A stretch of 64,000 bases of DNA from an uncultured Pelagibacteraceae bacterium (GCA_902589175.1 CACIRX010000004.1:24369-88368), one strand, 5' to 3'; counted from the first letter of the stretch, positions 32,709-43,468 are shown. The notes: generated from the letters alone by a model not told the origin. Numbers and translations: made by a program.

Positions 32709-32795
32709 AAATCAATTTAATTTCAGTCACTTAATAAAAAACTACATCAAAACTTTAAAATTTTATGAATCTATCTATATAACTTTAGCTAGCTT

Positions 32796-33359
32796 ATGTT
32801 TATACAGACCGAATCAACACCTAATCCAAATTCATTGAAATTTATTCTTGGTGATCACATTCTTTGTGAAAGCCCTATCGAGTTTAATAAATCTCAAGAA
32901 AATACATACTCAGCATTAGCTGACGAGCTTTTTAAAATCAATGGCATTGATAATATATTGTTTAATAAGAATTGTATTTCAGTCAATAAAAATGAGTATT
33001 CTTGGGATCAACTTAAAGCCTCTATATTGCGCGTGATCTCAGATCATATAAATTCAGGACTTCCAGCTATTGAAAAACGAAACAATGATGCAAATGCACT
33101 AGATAAAATTCAATTTGATGATGAAGATGTGAAAGTAGTAAATATGATAAATGGCATTTTAACATCAAAGATCAGACCAGCAATTATGCAAGATGGTGGT
33201 GATGTAAATTTTGTTAAATATGAAGCTGGTACGGCTTATCTTTCTTTGAAAGGAAGTTGTGCAGGTTGTCCTAGTGCAACAGTTACATTAAAGAATGGTA
33301 TTGAGAATATGCTTAAGCACCACATACCTGAGCTGAAAAAAGTTGAGCAGGTATTTTAA
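32796..33359 (+). CDS. NfuA/NifU-type Fe-S scaffold
   Basis: MFIQTESTPNPNSLKFI, C-terminal RPAIMQDGGDVNFV...GSCAGCPSATVTLKNGIENML. Confidence 0.93.
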   Translation: MFIQTESTPNPNSLKFILGDHILCESPIEFNKSQENTYSALADELFKINGIDNILFNKNCISVNKNEYSWDQLKASILRVISDHINSGLPAIEKRNNDANALDKIQFDDEDVKVVNMINGILTSKIRPAIMQDGGDVNFVKYEAGTAYLSLKGSCAGCPSATVTLKNGIENMLKHHIPELKKVEQVF

Positions 33360-33374
33360 GAAGATGTATTTCGT

Positions 33375-34343
33375 ATGAATATTTTGATTACTCAAGATAA
33401 AAACATTAAATTTCTATTTCAGATATATTATTTTATTTTGTTACTTATTACATTAGCCGTTTTAACATCTTTGGTGTTCACACATAATTTTTATCAAAAG
33501 TCGACCATTAACAATATTACATCGGCAAATGACTTAGAAAAGGACATATCAGTTGCCTACATTAGTGATTTCAAATCAGCTAAATCTCTTGAGAAAAATA
33601 AGTATATTAAGAATATTGAGATTGATCAAGTAAGAGAAACTAAGATCATCCCTAAGATCTCAGTTGCTACACTTCCAAATGATCTCAAAAGTATTAAATC
33701 AGTAAAAACTAGAAAAGAATTATTTATCAAAATTACACTTCCTCTAATAGTTCAGGAAAACGAAAGACTTTTATTTTTAAATAAAAAAATAAAAATGATT
33801 AAAAGTAATATTGACCAAATAAAGCGAAAGGAAGCTGTATGGATAAGTGATTTAATGAAGGAATATAAGGCAGATACTTTAGATGCTTTATTAATAAAAG
33901 TTGACGAAATACCTGTATCACTTGCACTCGCCCAAGCCGTGATTGAAAGTGGATGGGGAACCTCAAGGTTCGCTTATGAAGGTAATGCACTTTTTGGACA
34001 GTATGTTTGGGGTAAAAACAATGACGGGATTATACCTAATGATAGAGATACAGATGCTAAATACAAGATAAAATCATTTAATAGTTTAAGTGAGTCTGTT
34101 GCATCTTATATGAAAAATTTAAATACAAATTTTCACTATAACGAATTTCGTTTAAATAGATTTGTTCTTAGATCAAACAAATTACCTTTACGAGGTACAT
34201 ACTTGGCAGAGTTTTTACTAAGCTATTCAATTGAAGATAACTATATAGATAAATTAAAAGATATTATTCAAATTAATAATCTCGAGGATTTTGAAAATTT
34301 AAGTTTAGATAGAGAATCTCCATTAATTACAGATATTATTTAA
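33375..34343 (+). CDS. Bax-like glucosaminidase domain protein, membrane-anchored
   Basis: N-terminal TM; SLALAQAVIESGWGTSRFAYEGNALFGQYVW. Confidence 0.82.
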   Translation: MNILITQDKNIKFLFQIYYFILLLITLAVLTSLVFTHNFYQKSTINNITSANDLEKDISVAYISDFKSAKSLEKNKYIKNIEIDQVRETKIIPKISVATLPNDLKSIKSVKTRKELFIKITLPLIVQENERLLFLNKKIKMIKSNIDQIKRKEAVWISDLMKEYKADTLDALLIKVDEIPVSLALAQAVIESGWGTSRFAYEGNALFGQYVWGKNNDGIIPNDRDTDAKYKIKSFNSLSESVASYMKNLNTNFHYNEFRLNRFVLRSNKLPLRGTYLAEFLLSYSIEDNYIDKLKDIIQINNLEDFENLSLDRESPLITDII

Positions 34344-35370
34344 CCAAAAACTGGTAACCAAACCAATACCATTTATCATTCACTTTAGTTGTACAATTTA
34401 ATCTGGCTCTGCCTTTTAAGTAAGCTTCATTTAATATAATTTGTACTCTATCTTTTTTTATATTTATTATTTCCTGCTTATCCCATTTTCCGCCAGGATT
34501 AGAAAAGCAATCAAGAGAATTGCCTTTTAAATTATTTAAAATACTAAATTCGATGGATGGTTTTTTGTCATCGATTAGAAACATATCACCTGGTAAAAAA
34601 TTCTTTATATTTAAAGAATAAGAATCAGCCGCAAATTTAAATCTATCTTTATTTCCAAATCTTTCATTAAGAGAAAACCTTGGTAAATAATATCTATCAT
34701 CAAAACTTGAAATAACCCCGGAATGTTGTCCAAATGCATGAGAAATATTAAATTCTTTAAGAATTCTTATTACTTCATTACTTGTCTCACCGTATGGATA
34801 TGCAAAAAGCTTTGGTATAAAGCCAATATTTTTAATCCAACTTTTGTGAGAATCTAAGATATCTTTTTTTATATCCAATGTCTTGTTTAATGGCATGTGT
34901 AAATGCGTAGATGTATGTTGACCAACACTTCCACCTTCATCAATAAATATTCTTATATCATCCCATGTCATATAACCTTTTGTTTTTTTATCAATTATGT
35001 CAGTAGATATAAATAACGTGACAGGTATTTTGTTATCTCTAAAAACTGGCCATGCAATTTCGTAAAACGAGCTGTAAGCATCATCAACAGAAAATGCCAC
35101 AGCTTTTTCATCTAAGGTGTCATCTCTCTCCAAAATCATGATTAATTCTTCTAACTCTAAGACTTTAATTTTATTACTTAAAATATATTCAATGTGTGAA
35201 TTAAATTGCTCCTCACTTACATTTGTTGAAGGATATTTGTCTTCTCCAAATCTATGGTACATAAACACCGACACGCCTGGCTCAGAAAATGCAGGTAAAG
35301 TATATGAAAAATAAATTACTAGAAATAGAAAATAACTTTTACTAAAATTAGTAAAAAAAAAATTATTCAT
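34336..35370 (-). CDS. Polysaccharide deacetylase with C-terminal extra domain, secreted
   Basis: Signal peptide; VFMYHRFGED, AFSVDDAYSSFYE, QHTSTHLHMPL; ~100 aa C-terminal extension. Confidence 0.85.
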   Translation of the reverse strand: MNNFFFTNFSKSYFLFLVIYFSYTLPAFSEPGVSVFMYHRFGEDKYPSTNVSEEQFNSHIEYILSNKIKVLELEELIMILERDDTLDEKAVAFSVDDAYSSFYEIAWPVFRDNKIPVTLFISTDIIDKKTKGYMTWDDIRIFIDEGGSVGQHTSTHLHMPLNKTLDIKKDILDSHKSWIKNIGFIPKLFAYPYGETSNEVIRILKEFNISHAFGQHSGVISSFDDRYYLPRFSLNERFGNKDRFKFAADSYSLNIKNFLPGDMFLIDDKKPSIEFSILNNLKGNSLDCFSNPGGKWDKQEIINIKKDRVQIILNEAYLKGRARLNCTTKVNDKWYWFGYQFLVK

Positions 35371-35411
35371 ATCACCTAATTTTTAGTCTATATGTAAAAA
35401 ATAGCAATAAT

Positions 35412-36035
35412 ATGTTTTTAATTTTAGATTTTACTCAAACATTTAAACTGGCAATTATAAAAAATGGGAATCTAATTCAAAAAGAATTAAATACAAAAAA
35501 AAATATTTCTGAAATACTAATTCTTGAGGTAGAAAAATTTATAAAAAAATCAAACGTCAATATCAAAGATCTCTCATCAATTTATATTATTACTGGACCC
35601 GGAAGTTTTACAGGCATTAGGTCAGCCCTAACTTTTGCGAAATCTCTCAAACTCACTATGAAATTAAATCTTTTTGGATTATCAAAATTTGAACTAATTA
35701 ATTATAAAATTAATATTAATAAATTTAATAAAAAAAGGCGTATTTTTTTATATTTTAAAGATAATCAATTTTTTTCGCAAGCATTCAAAGGTTTTAAATC
35801 TATTAGTGAGGCAAGGCTATACAATCTTGATGATGAAGACTTAAAATTCAATGATGAAACAACCTACATTTATGACAATATTCTATTTGAAAATTCGTTA
35901 AGAGGTGAAATTTTTCAAAAAAAAGCTAATTTTTTTTTAGTAGATTATAATTTAAACCAAATAAAAGAACTAACAGTAAATAATATGATTGAAAACAATG
36001 ACCCAAAACCGTTATATATAAGTAACTATTATTAA
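35412..36035 (+). CDS. tsaB: tRNA threonylcarbamoyladenosine biosynthesis protein TsaB
   Basis: IYIITGPGSFTGIRSALTFAKSL. Confidence 0.88.
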   Translation: MFLILDFTQTFKLAIIKNGNLIQKELNTKKNISEILILEVEKFIKKSNVNIKDLSSIYIITGPGSFTGIRSALTFAKSLKLTMKLNLFGLSKFELINYKININKFNKKRRIFLYFKDNQFFSQAFKGFKSISEARLYNLDDEDLKFNDETTYIYDNILFENSLRGEIFQKKANFFLVDYNLNQIKELTVNNMIENNDPKPLYISNYY

Positions 36036-36458
36036 GTGGTTATAATGATTGATGTAAAAAAGTTGTGTAAAGAAAAAGGCCTTAGAATGACCGAGCAGCG
36101 TAATATAATTGCTGATGTTATTACAGAAATGAGTGCTAACGGACATCCTGACGTAAACGAGATATTTTTAAACTCTAATGAAAAAGATAAAAATATAAGT
36201 ATTGCGACTGTTTACAGAACTGTAAAGTTGTTTGAGGAATATGGTGCAATTGAAAAACACGAATTTAAAGATGGACGGTCTAGATATGAAGCCATTGAAG
36301 ACAACCACCACGATCATTTAATAGATATCGAGTCAGGAGAAATCCATGAATTTACAAATGAAGAAATAGAGAATATTCAGCAAACAGTCGCTAATTCACT
36401 TGGTTATAAACTTGTTGATCATAGACTGGAATTATATGGAATTAAAATTAAAAAATAG
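36036..36458 (+). CDS. fur: Fur-family regulator (Fur/Mur); start probably ATG at 36045
   Basis: GLRMTEQRNIIADVI, ISIATVYRTVKLFEEYGAIEKHEF, DNHHDHLIDIESGEIHEF. Confidence 0.9.
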   Translation: MVIMIDVKKLCKEKGLRMTEQRNIIADVITEMSANGHPDVNEIFLNSNEKDKNISIATVYRTVKLFEEYGAIEKHEFKDGRSRYEAIEDNHHDHLIDIESGEIHEFTNEEIENIQQTVANSLGYKLVDHRLELYGIKIKK

Positions 36459-36463
36459 TTCCA

Positions 36464-37240
36464 ATGTCCATTCTCAGACTCATTCTAATCTTATTTTTTT
36501 TATTTCTAATAATTTCTATATCAATACCTATACAAATACTTTTTAACATTGCAGGCTTTAGATTAAAAAAACTCTATCCTTTGTTTTTTTATAAAATGAT
36601 AAAAGTAGTTATTGGGATTAATATTAATTTTGATAGAACAAAGCTCGTCAAACAAGGTAAAGGTGTATTATATATTGCAAACCATGTTTCTTGGTTTGAT
36701 ATCATTTGTTTAGGTACTTTACTTAATGCAAGATTCATTGCAAAAAAAGAAGTTTCTAAAATGGGAATCTTTGGTTTTTTAGCATCGATAAGTAATACTT
36801 TTTTTATAGATAATGAAAATAAAAACAAAATAATTGAATACAATCATTTCATTCAAAATAAACTTAAAAAAGGAGAAAATTTTATAATTTTTCCAGAAGG
36901 AACAACTTCTGACGGAAATGGCATTATAAACTTCAAATCTTCAATGTTGGAATGTGCATTTGACGATAGCATGCAAATAAATATTCAACCGATATCAATT
37001 TGTTATTCAAAGTTAAACAATATTCCTATGGGAATATATTCAAGACGTAATATAGCATGGGTTGGCGATACATCGATGGTAGCAGCTATGGCAAATTTTT
37101 TAAGATCTGGTAGGATTACAGTAGATATTGTTTTTCATGAGCTAATGAGTATTAAGAATTTCAGAAATAGAAAAGAATTGGCAAGCCATTGTGAATATCA
37201 AATATTAAGCGGAATCAATAAAACTTTAAAAATTAATTAA
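36464..37240 (+). CDS. 1-acyl-sn-glycerol-3-phosphate acyltransferase (PlsC-like)
   Basis: NHVSWFDIICLG (NHX4D), FPEGTTSDGNGI. Confidence 0.9.
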   Translation: MSILRLILILFFLFLIISISIPIQILFNIAGFRLKKLYPLFFYKMIKVVIGININFDRTKLVKQGKGVLYIANHVSWFDIICLGTLLNARFIAKKEVSKMGIFGFLASISNTFFIDNENKNKIIEYNHFIQNKLKKGENFIIFPEGTTSDGNGIINFKSSMLECAFDDSMQINIQPISICYSKLNNIPMGIYSRRNIAWVGDTSMVAAMANFLRSGRITVDIVFHELMSIKNFRNRKELASHCEYQILSGINKTLKIN

Positions 37241-37242
37241 AA

Positions 37243-38550
37243 ATGAGTTTTTCAACTTTTTTTGTAAAATCATACGGCTGTCAGATGAATATTTACGATA
37301 GTCAAAAAATTATATCAATATTGGAAAATAAAGGCATGAAACAAAATGAATATGCAGAAGATGCCGACTTAATTGTTTTCAATACATGCAATATAAGAGA
37401 TAAAGCTGCACATAAACTCTATTCAGATATTGGTAGAATTAATAAATTTAAAAAAGAAAAAACAATAGCCGTTGTTGGTTGTGTGGCTCAAGCTGAAAAT
37501 GTGGAGATGTTTAATAAAAATAAATCAATTGATATTATACTAGGACCGCAAAGTTATCATTTATTACCTCAAATGATTGAAGATATAAAAAGAAATCCTA
37601 AGCAGATTAATACTGAATTCATTGTTAATGAAAAGTTCGATTACTTAACTGAACAAAAAAGAAAACAAGGTATTTCTTCTTATATAACAATTCAAGAGGG
37701 TTGTGATAAATTTTGTTCATTTTGTGTTGTGCCTTATACAAGAGGACCTGAATATTCCCGCCCTTTAAAATCATTAATTCATGAAATAAATTCACTTGCT
37801 GAAAATGGTGCAAAAGAAATAGTTCTATTGGGTCAAAACGTAAATGCATACAGCCATTCTCATAATGGACGTAAAATAAATTTAGCGGATTTAATTGAAG
37901 AGATAAGTAAAAATGAAAATATTAAAAGAATAAGATATACAACTTCACATCCGATTAATATGACTGACGATTTAATTAATCTACATTCCACCAATAAAAA
38001 ACTTATGCCTTTTCTTCATTTGCCTGTTCAGTCAGGATCTTCAGAAGTTTTAAAAAAAATGAATAGAAAATATGACATAAATTTTTATATAAAGATTATT
38101 GAAAAGCTGAAAACTATTAATCCACAAATTGAAATATCATCAGATTTTATTATAGGCTACCCAGGTGAGAGCGAGCAAGATTTCAAAAAAACTCTCGATT
38201 TAGTTGATCAAATAAAATTTACTCAATCATACTCTTTTATTTATAGCTCAAGGCCTGGAACTAAGTCATCATTTGAAAATGATGAAACACCGCCAAATAT
38301 AAAAAAAGAAAGGCTATTTATTCTTCAAGAAAAATTGAAAGAAATACAGCTTAAATTTAATAAGAGTTTTTGCGGGAAAAATATTGATGTCTTAATAGAA
38401 AATCAAAGCATCAGTAATCCTGAGTATTTTTTTGGAAGAACTCCATTTATGCAATCGGTTTATATTAAGTCTCAAGAAATAAAGCCTGGTGAAGTTAAAA
38501 ATGTAAATATTTCAACTTGCAATCATAAGAACTTATATGCTAGTTGTTAG
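37243..38550 (+). CDS. miaB: tRNA-2-methylthio-N6-dimethylallyladenosine synthase
   Basis: KSYGCQMNIYDSQ, EGCDKFCSFCVVPYTRG radical-SAM CxxxCxxC, HLPVQSGSSEVLKKMNRKY. Confidence 0.97.
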   Translation: MSFSTFFVKSYGCQMNIYDSQKIISILENKGMKQNEYAEDADLIVFNTCNIRDKAAHKLYSDIGRINKFKKEKTIAVVGCVAQAENVEMFNKNKSIDIILGPQSYHLLPQMIEDIKRNPKQINTEFIVNEKFDYLTEQKRKQGISSYITIQEGCDKFCSFCVVPYTRGPEYSRPLKSLIHEINSLAENGAKEIVLLGQNVNAYSHSHNGRKINLADLIEEISKNENIKRIRYTTSHPINMTDDLINLHSTNKKLMPFLHLPVQSGSSEVLKKMNRKYDINFYIKIIEKLKTINPQIEISSDFIIGYPGESEQDFKKTLDLVDQIKFTQSYSFIYSSRPGTKSSFENDETPPNIKKERLFILQEKLKEIQLKFNKSFCGKNIDVLIENQSISNPEYFFGRTPFMQSVYIKSQEIKPGEVKNVNISTCNHKNLYASC

Positions 38551-38569
38551 ATTAGGGCATGAATAAAAT

Positions 38570-39586
38570 TTGAAAAATAAATTACCTAATAAGGTTTATA
38601 AACGCAATTCTATACAAGGTTTAAGTTCAACCACAATAAATATAGAAAACTCTGATGCATTGGATATATTCGGTATTAATAATGAAAATATAGATTTTTT
38701 TGAAAAAAAATTACCCTTAAAGATTTTTCAAAAAGGAAACCAGTTAGTAATTCAAGGTAATAAAAAAAATATAGATATTTTAAAAAGCGCGATAACCCAA
38801 ACAATTAATGAAAAACGGGTAAACAAAAAAAATGATATTAGCTACAATTCTATAAAAGAAAATTTAAGAATGCACATATCAAATGATATAAAAAATATAA
38901 ATATTACTAAAACAGCTAAGTTAGATGTTATTGGTAAAAGTAAACTACAAAATACATACTTAGAAATATTACAAAAAAATCAAATAGTATTTGCTGTTGG
39001 CCCAGCAGGTACAGGTAAGACATTTCTTGCAGTCGCAGCTGCTGTTTCTCAACTTTTAGAAAATAAGTTTGACCGTATTATACTATCTAGACCTGCGGTT
39101 GAGGCTGGAGAAAAATTGGGTTTTCTACCCGGAGACTTAAAAGAGAAAGTCGATCCATATTTGAGACCGTTGTATGACTCTCTGTATGATCTTATGCCAT
39201 CAGATATTGCACTAAGAAAAATCCAATCATCTGAAATTGAAATTGCTCCACTGGCATTTATGAGAGGTAGGACTCTTAATAATTCATTTGTAATATTAGA
39301 TGAGGCACAAAATGCAACACACAATCAAATTAAGATGTTTCTAACTAGATGTGGCAAAAACTCAAGAATGGTTGTAACTGGAGATCCCTCACAGACAGAT
39401 CTTAATAGAAGAAGCGACTCCGGCTTATTGAGATCAATCAAAATTTTGTCAGAAATTGAGGGTGTCTCAGTTATAAATTTTGGACAGAAGGACATAGTTC
39501 GAGACGAAATGGTTACAAAAATTATAAATGCTTATGATTCTTATGATGACCAGATCAAGGATCTCTTCGATCAAAAAAGTCAATAA
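38570..39586 (+). CDS. PhoH family ATPase
   Basis: AVGPAGTGKTFLAVA, RPAVEAGEKLGFLPGDL, VILDEAQNAT; TTG start. Confidence 0.93.
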   Translation: MKNKLPNKVYKRNSIQGLSSTTINIENSDALDIFGINNENIDFFEKKLPLKIFQKGNQLVIQGNKKNIDILKSAITQTINEKRVNKKNDISYNSIKENLRMHISNDIKNINITKTAKLDVIGKSKLQNTYLEILQKNQIVFAVGPAGTGKTFLAVAAAVSQLLENKFDRIILSRPAVEAGEKLGFLPGDLKEKVDPYLRPLYDSLYDLMPSDIALRKIQSSEIEIAPLAFMRGRTLNNSFVILDEAQNATHNQIKMFLTRCGKNSRMVVTGDPSQTDLNRRSDSGLLRSIKILSEIEGVSVINFGQKDIVRDEMVTKIINAYDSYDDQIKDLFDQKSQ

Positions 39587-40048
39587 ATGATACAAATTAA
39601 TTACAATGTTGATGAATCAGAATGGAGTAAAAATTTTCCACATTACAAAAAATGTATATCAAAAACAGTTAGTGAAACACTTGATGTCGTTGACACTGGT
39701 ATTACTCAAAATATTATGATTACTTTTTTCTTGACTTCAAATAAAAATATTAAGGAATTAAATCTTAAGTATAGAAAAAAAGATAAAGCTACAAATGTTT
39801 TATCATTTCCCATGCAATCATTTTATATGGATAATTATCTTTTAGGTGATATAGCACTAGCAAATCAAATTATATTAAAAGAGGCAATAGAACTCAAAAT
39901 AACAAAGTATGATTACTTATGTAAAATGACAATACATGGGATGCTCCATTTATTAGGGTACGATCACAAGACTGAAAAACAGTACAAACAGATGAAAAAA
40001 TTTGAAAATTTAATATATAACTCTTTGAAGCTAAAATATGATAAATAA
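39587..40048 (+). CDS. ybeY: Endoribonuclease YbeY
   Basis: YRKKDKATNVLSFP, LGDIALA, HGMLHLLGYDH zinc motif. Confidence 0.95.
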   Translation: MIQINYNVDESEWSKNFPHYKKCISKTVSETLDVVDTGITQNIMITFFLTSNKNIKELNLKYRKKDKATNVLSFPMQSFYMDNYLLGDIALANQIILKEAIELKITKYDYLCKMTIHGMLHLLGYDHKTEKQYKQMKKFENLIYNSLKLKYDK

Positions 40049-40874
40049 AATATTTAATAAAAATATTTTTACTAAGAAGTCTAACAATAATTCATTAAAG
40101 CAAAGTATTGAAACAGTATTAGATAGCGATCTTAAAGATACAGAAGGAATATCTAAGCACGAGAGATTAATGCTTTTAAATATTTTAAAAATAGATGGTA
40201 TTAGGTCCTCAGATATCATGATACCAAGAGCTGATATTGGTGCAGTTGAAATTAACGATAGTTTTGAAAAAGTACTTAATGTCTTTATAAAAGAAGCACA
40301 CTCGAGGGTACCAATTTATGAAAAAAACCTTGATAACGTTGTAGGAATGGTTCATATAAAAGATTTGGTTAATTTTCAAAATCAAAAAAAAGCTGATACT
40401 AATTTTCTCCAAGATTTGAAAAGGGATATCTTAGAAATACCTCCCTCAATGCCTGTTCTTGATTTACTTCTAAAAATGCAAATTACCAGACTTCACATGG
40501 GAATTGTTATTGATGAGTACGGCTGTACTGATGGACTGATTACAATTGAGGACGTAATAGAAGAAATTACCGGTGAAATTGAAGACGAACATGATCAGCA
40601 GAATTTGCCCATGTTAATTAAATCATCAAATAATATTTTTGAGGCAAGTGCAAGAGTTGAAATAGATGAGCTTCAAAAAGTAACTAATATAAATTTCCTC
40701 GACTCAAAGTTAAATGAGGATATTGATACGCTGGGTGGTTTAATTTTCTCAATTGCCGGTCGTGTGCCTCAGAGGGGAGAAATAATAAGGCATGACTCAG
40801 GAACAACTTTTGAAATAAGAGATGCAGATCCAATGAAAATAAAGTCTGTCAAAGTATCAACACCAAAAAAATAA
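40038..40874 (+). CDS. CBS-domain HlyC/CorC family transporter-associated protein
   Basis: SDIMIPRADIGAVE, HSRVPIYEKNLDNVVGMVHIKDL, IVIDEYGCTDGLITIEDVIEEI. Confidence 0.93.
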   Translation: MINKIFNKNIFTKKSNNNSLKQSIETVLDSDLKDTEGISKHERLMLLNILKIDGIRSSDIMIPRADIGAVEINDSFEKVLNVFIKEAHSRVPIYEKNLDNVVGMVHIKDLVNFQNQKKADTNFLQDLKRDILEIPPSMPVLDLLLKMQITRLHMGIVIDEYGCTDGLITIEDVIEEITGEIEDEHDQQNLPMLIKSSNNIFEASARVEIDELQKVTNINFLDSKLNEDIDTLGGLIFSIAGRVPQRGEIIRHDSGTTFEIRDADPMKIKSVKVSTPKK

Positions 40875-42301
40875 TGAACCTATTGGAATTTATTCCACCT
40901 AAAAATTATTATATATTTTTTCTTAATTTTGTATTGGGTTTGCTTTTAGCATTAAGTTTTGAGCCATTTAATGTTCCATTTTTGTCAGTGCTTGTGATTG
41001 GTGCTTATTTTTTAACAAATGACTATACGTTTCAAAAATCACAAAATCATTATAAAAATTTTTTCTACAACGGTTTGTTTTTTGGTTTTGGTTTTTTTAT
41101 ATTAAGTATGTACTGGGTTTCAAATTCAATACTAGAATTTGACATAAATCTATTCTATCTTGCTCCAATAATATTTATTTTTTTTCCACTCGCTTTATCT
41201 ATTTTTTTTGGACTAATGCAAATCGTAAATGCATTTTTCTGGAGTGAGTCTAATTCAAAGATATTTTATTTTAGCTCGGTATGGGTAATTTTTGAATTCT
41301 TGAGAAGCATATTATTTACAGGGCTGCCATGGAACCTAGTTGGTTATAGCTGGTCATGGTCAATAAGTTTTTCACAAACGGTTTCCGTTTTCGGTATTTA
41401 TGGTTTGGGATTATTAACCGTATTTAGTTCAGTGAGCATTTTTACATTTATATCAAATAGTAAAAATAAGTTTTATTTAGTTACAGCGATTGTAATCCTT
41501 ATCTCGTTATATTTGTATGGATTTTTTAGAGTAAATAATAACCAAATAGTCTATACACAAAATGAATTAAGAATAGTTCATACCTATTTAGATCAAAAAG
41601 AAAAGTGGTTAGAGAAATCTATTGAGCAAACTGCGGCTATCGGTTCAAATCATTTAATCACAGTATTTCCTGAAACATCATTTGGATTTAATAATGTTAT
41701 TCCAAAAAATTGGATTGCTGGATATATTAGAAAAGAACAAAATAGTTATTTTAACTCAGTCAGTTATAAGGGGTTTACTTACGATAAAAAAATTCTTGTA
41801 CCTTTTGGTGAATATTTTCCATTGTCCAATCTAATAAGTTTATTATTTCCTGAAAATATATTATTCAAAAATAATTTAACTAAAGGCAGTAATAATCAAG
41901 TGTTTACTGAAAACATATTACCTCTAATTTGCTATGAAGTGATCTTTCCAAGCTTTGTTCGTAACAATATAACTATGAATACCCAGCTTTTAGTCAATAT
42001 AAGTAATGATGGTTGGTTTGGAAATTTTAGTGGTCCAAGACAACATTTTGTTCATTCACAGTTTAGATCTATCGAGTTAGGTATTCCAATGGTTAGATCA
42101 TCAAATAAAGGTATTTCAGGAGTGATAAGTCCCATTGGTGAGGTTATAAGTGCCACAGATGCTGAGAAAACTACCTACTTAGATGTAAAAATCCCGAAAA
42201 AATTAAAATCAACAGTGTATAGGAAGTATGGAAATCTTTTTACATATTTTTTGATAGTTTTATTTTTTATAATTGGCTATGCTATCAGAACTAAAAACTA
42301 A
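40874..42301 (+). CDS. lnt: Apolipoprotein N-acyltransferase
   Basis: Polytopic N-terminal half; FTGLPWNLVGYSW, VFPETSFG, LICYEVIFPSFVRN, NISNDGWFGNFSGPRQHF. Confidence 0.94.
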   Translation: MNLLEFIPPKNYYIFFLNFVLGLLLALSFEPFNVPFLSVLVIGAYFLTNDYTFQKSQNHYKNFFYNGLFFGFGFFILSMYWVSNSILEFDINLFYLAPIIFIFFPLALSIFFGLMQIVNAFFWSESNSKIFYFSSVWVIFEFLRSILFTGLPWNLVGYSWSWSISFSQTVSVFGIYGLGLLTVFSSVSIFTFISNSKNKFYLVTAIVILISLYLYGFFRVNNNQIVYTQNELRIVHTYLDQKEKWLEKSIEQTAAIGSNHLITVFPETSFGFNNVIPKNWIAGYIRKEQNSYFNSVSYKGFTYDKKILVPFGEYFPLSNLISLLFPENILFKNNLTKGSNNQVFTENILPLICYEVIFPSFVRNNITMNTQLLVNISNDGWFGNFSGPRQHFVHSQFRSIELGIPMVRSSNKGISGVISPIGEVISATDAEKTTYLDVKIPKKLKSTVYRKYGNLFTYFLIVLFFIIGYAIRTKN

Positions 42302-42304
42302 AAT

Positions 42305-43465
42305 ATGAGCAAACACTATTTATTTACTAGCGAGTCAGTTTCAGAGGGTCATCCAGACAAAGTATGTGATATAATATCAGATTCAGTTGTTGATGATTTT
42401 CTATCGCAGGAAAATCCAGAAAATTCACGAGTTGCAATGGAAACCTTAGTTACAACTAATAAAGTTGTAATGGCAGGTGAGGTCAGAGGTCCAGAAAGTT
42501 ATAATTGTGATTATGAAACATTAGCTAGAAATGCAGTAAAGGAAATTGGCTATGAACAAGAGGGTTTTCATTGGAATAAATTCTCATTTGACTCCTCAGG
42601 AGTTCACAGTCAGTCCGCTGATATTGCTATGGGTGTTGATGCTTCAGGCAATAAAGACCAAGGAGCAGGTGACCAGGGAATTATGTTTGGTTACGCCTGC
42701 AAAGAAACGCCTAATCTAATGCCGGCACCAATATATTATTCACACAAAATTTTAGAAGATATGGCAATTAAGAGAAAAAAAGGAGATACTCCTGGTATTC
42801 AACCGGACTCAAAGAGTCAAGTTACTCTTCAATACATTAACGGCTCACCAGAAAAATGTACAAAAATTGTTGTTTCTACGCAGCATGATGAAAGTCTAGA
42901 CCAAAAAGGAGTGAGTGAGATAATTACACCAATTATAAAAAATATTATGCCAGATGAATGGATTAGTAATGAAACAGAAATATTGATAAATCCTACTGGT
43001 AAGTTTGTTATTGGTGGACCTGATGGAGACACGGGTTTAACCGGTAGAAAAATAATAGTCGATACTTATGGTGGAGCAGCCCCCCATGGTGGAGGAGCTT
43101 TTTCAGGAAAAGATCCAACCAAAGTTGATAGATCGGCGGCATACATAACTAGATACATTGCAAAAAATATTGTTGCAGCTGGCATAGCTGATAAGTGTAC
43201 TTTGCAACTATCTTATGCAATTGGCGTTGCCGATCCTCTCTCTATTTATGTTGATACTCATGGTACTTCTAAAATGTCAGATGATGACCTTATAAAAAAA
43301 ATTACAGAAAATATTGATCTAACTCCTAGAGGCATTAGAGATCATTTAAATTTACATAAGCCTATTTATAAAAAAAGTGCGGCATATGGACATTTTGGAA
43401 GAGACCCAGAAAGTGATGGCTCTTTTTCTTGGGAAAAATTAGATTTAGCAAAAAAACTCTCATAA
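42305..43465 (+). CDS. metK: S-adenosylmethionine synthetase
   Basis: [57 protein letters not shown]. Confidence 0.98.
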   Translation: MSKHYLFTSESVSEGHPDKVCDIISDSVVDDFLSQENPENSRVAMETLVTTNKVVMAGEVRGPESYNCDYETLARNAVKEIGYEQEGFHWNKFSFDSSGVHSQSADIAMGVDASGNKDQGAGDQGIMFGYACKETPNLMPAPIYYSHKILEDMAIKRKKGDTPGIQPDSKSQVTLQYINGSPEKCTKIVVSTQHDESLDQKGVSEIITPIIKNIMPDEWISNETEILINPTGKFVIGGPDGDTGLTGRKIIVDTYGGAAPHGGGAFSGKDPTKVDRSAAYITRYIAKNIVAAGIADKCTLQLSYAIGVADPLSIYVDTHGTSKMSDDDLIKKITENIDLTPRGIRDHLNLHKPIYKKSAAYGHFGRDPESDGSFSWEKLDLAKKLS

Positions 43466-43468
43466 TCT

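Noticed and set aside
32709-32795. Gap between the universal stress gene and nfuA as a regulatory RNA
   Set aside because: AT-rich with a plausible TATAAC -10 near the nfuA start but no convincing stem-loops; ordinary promoter region.
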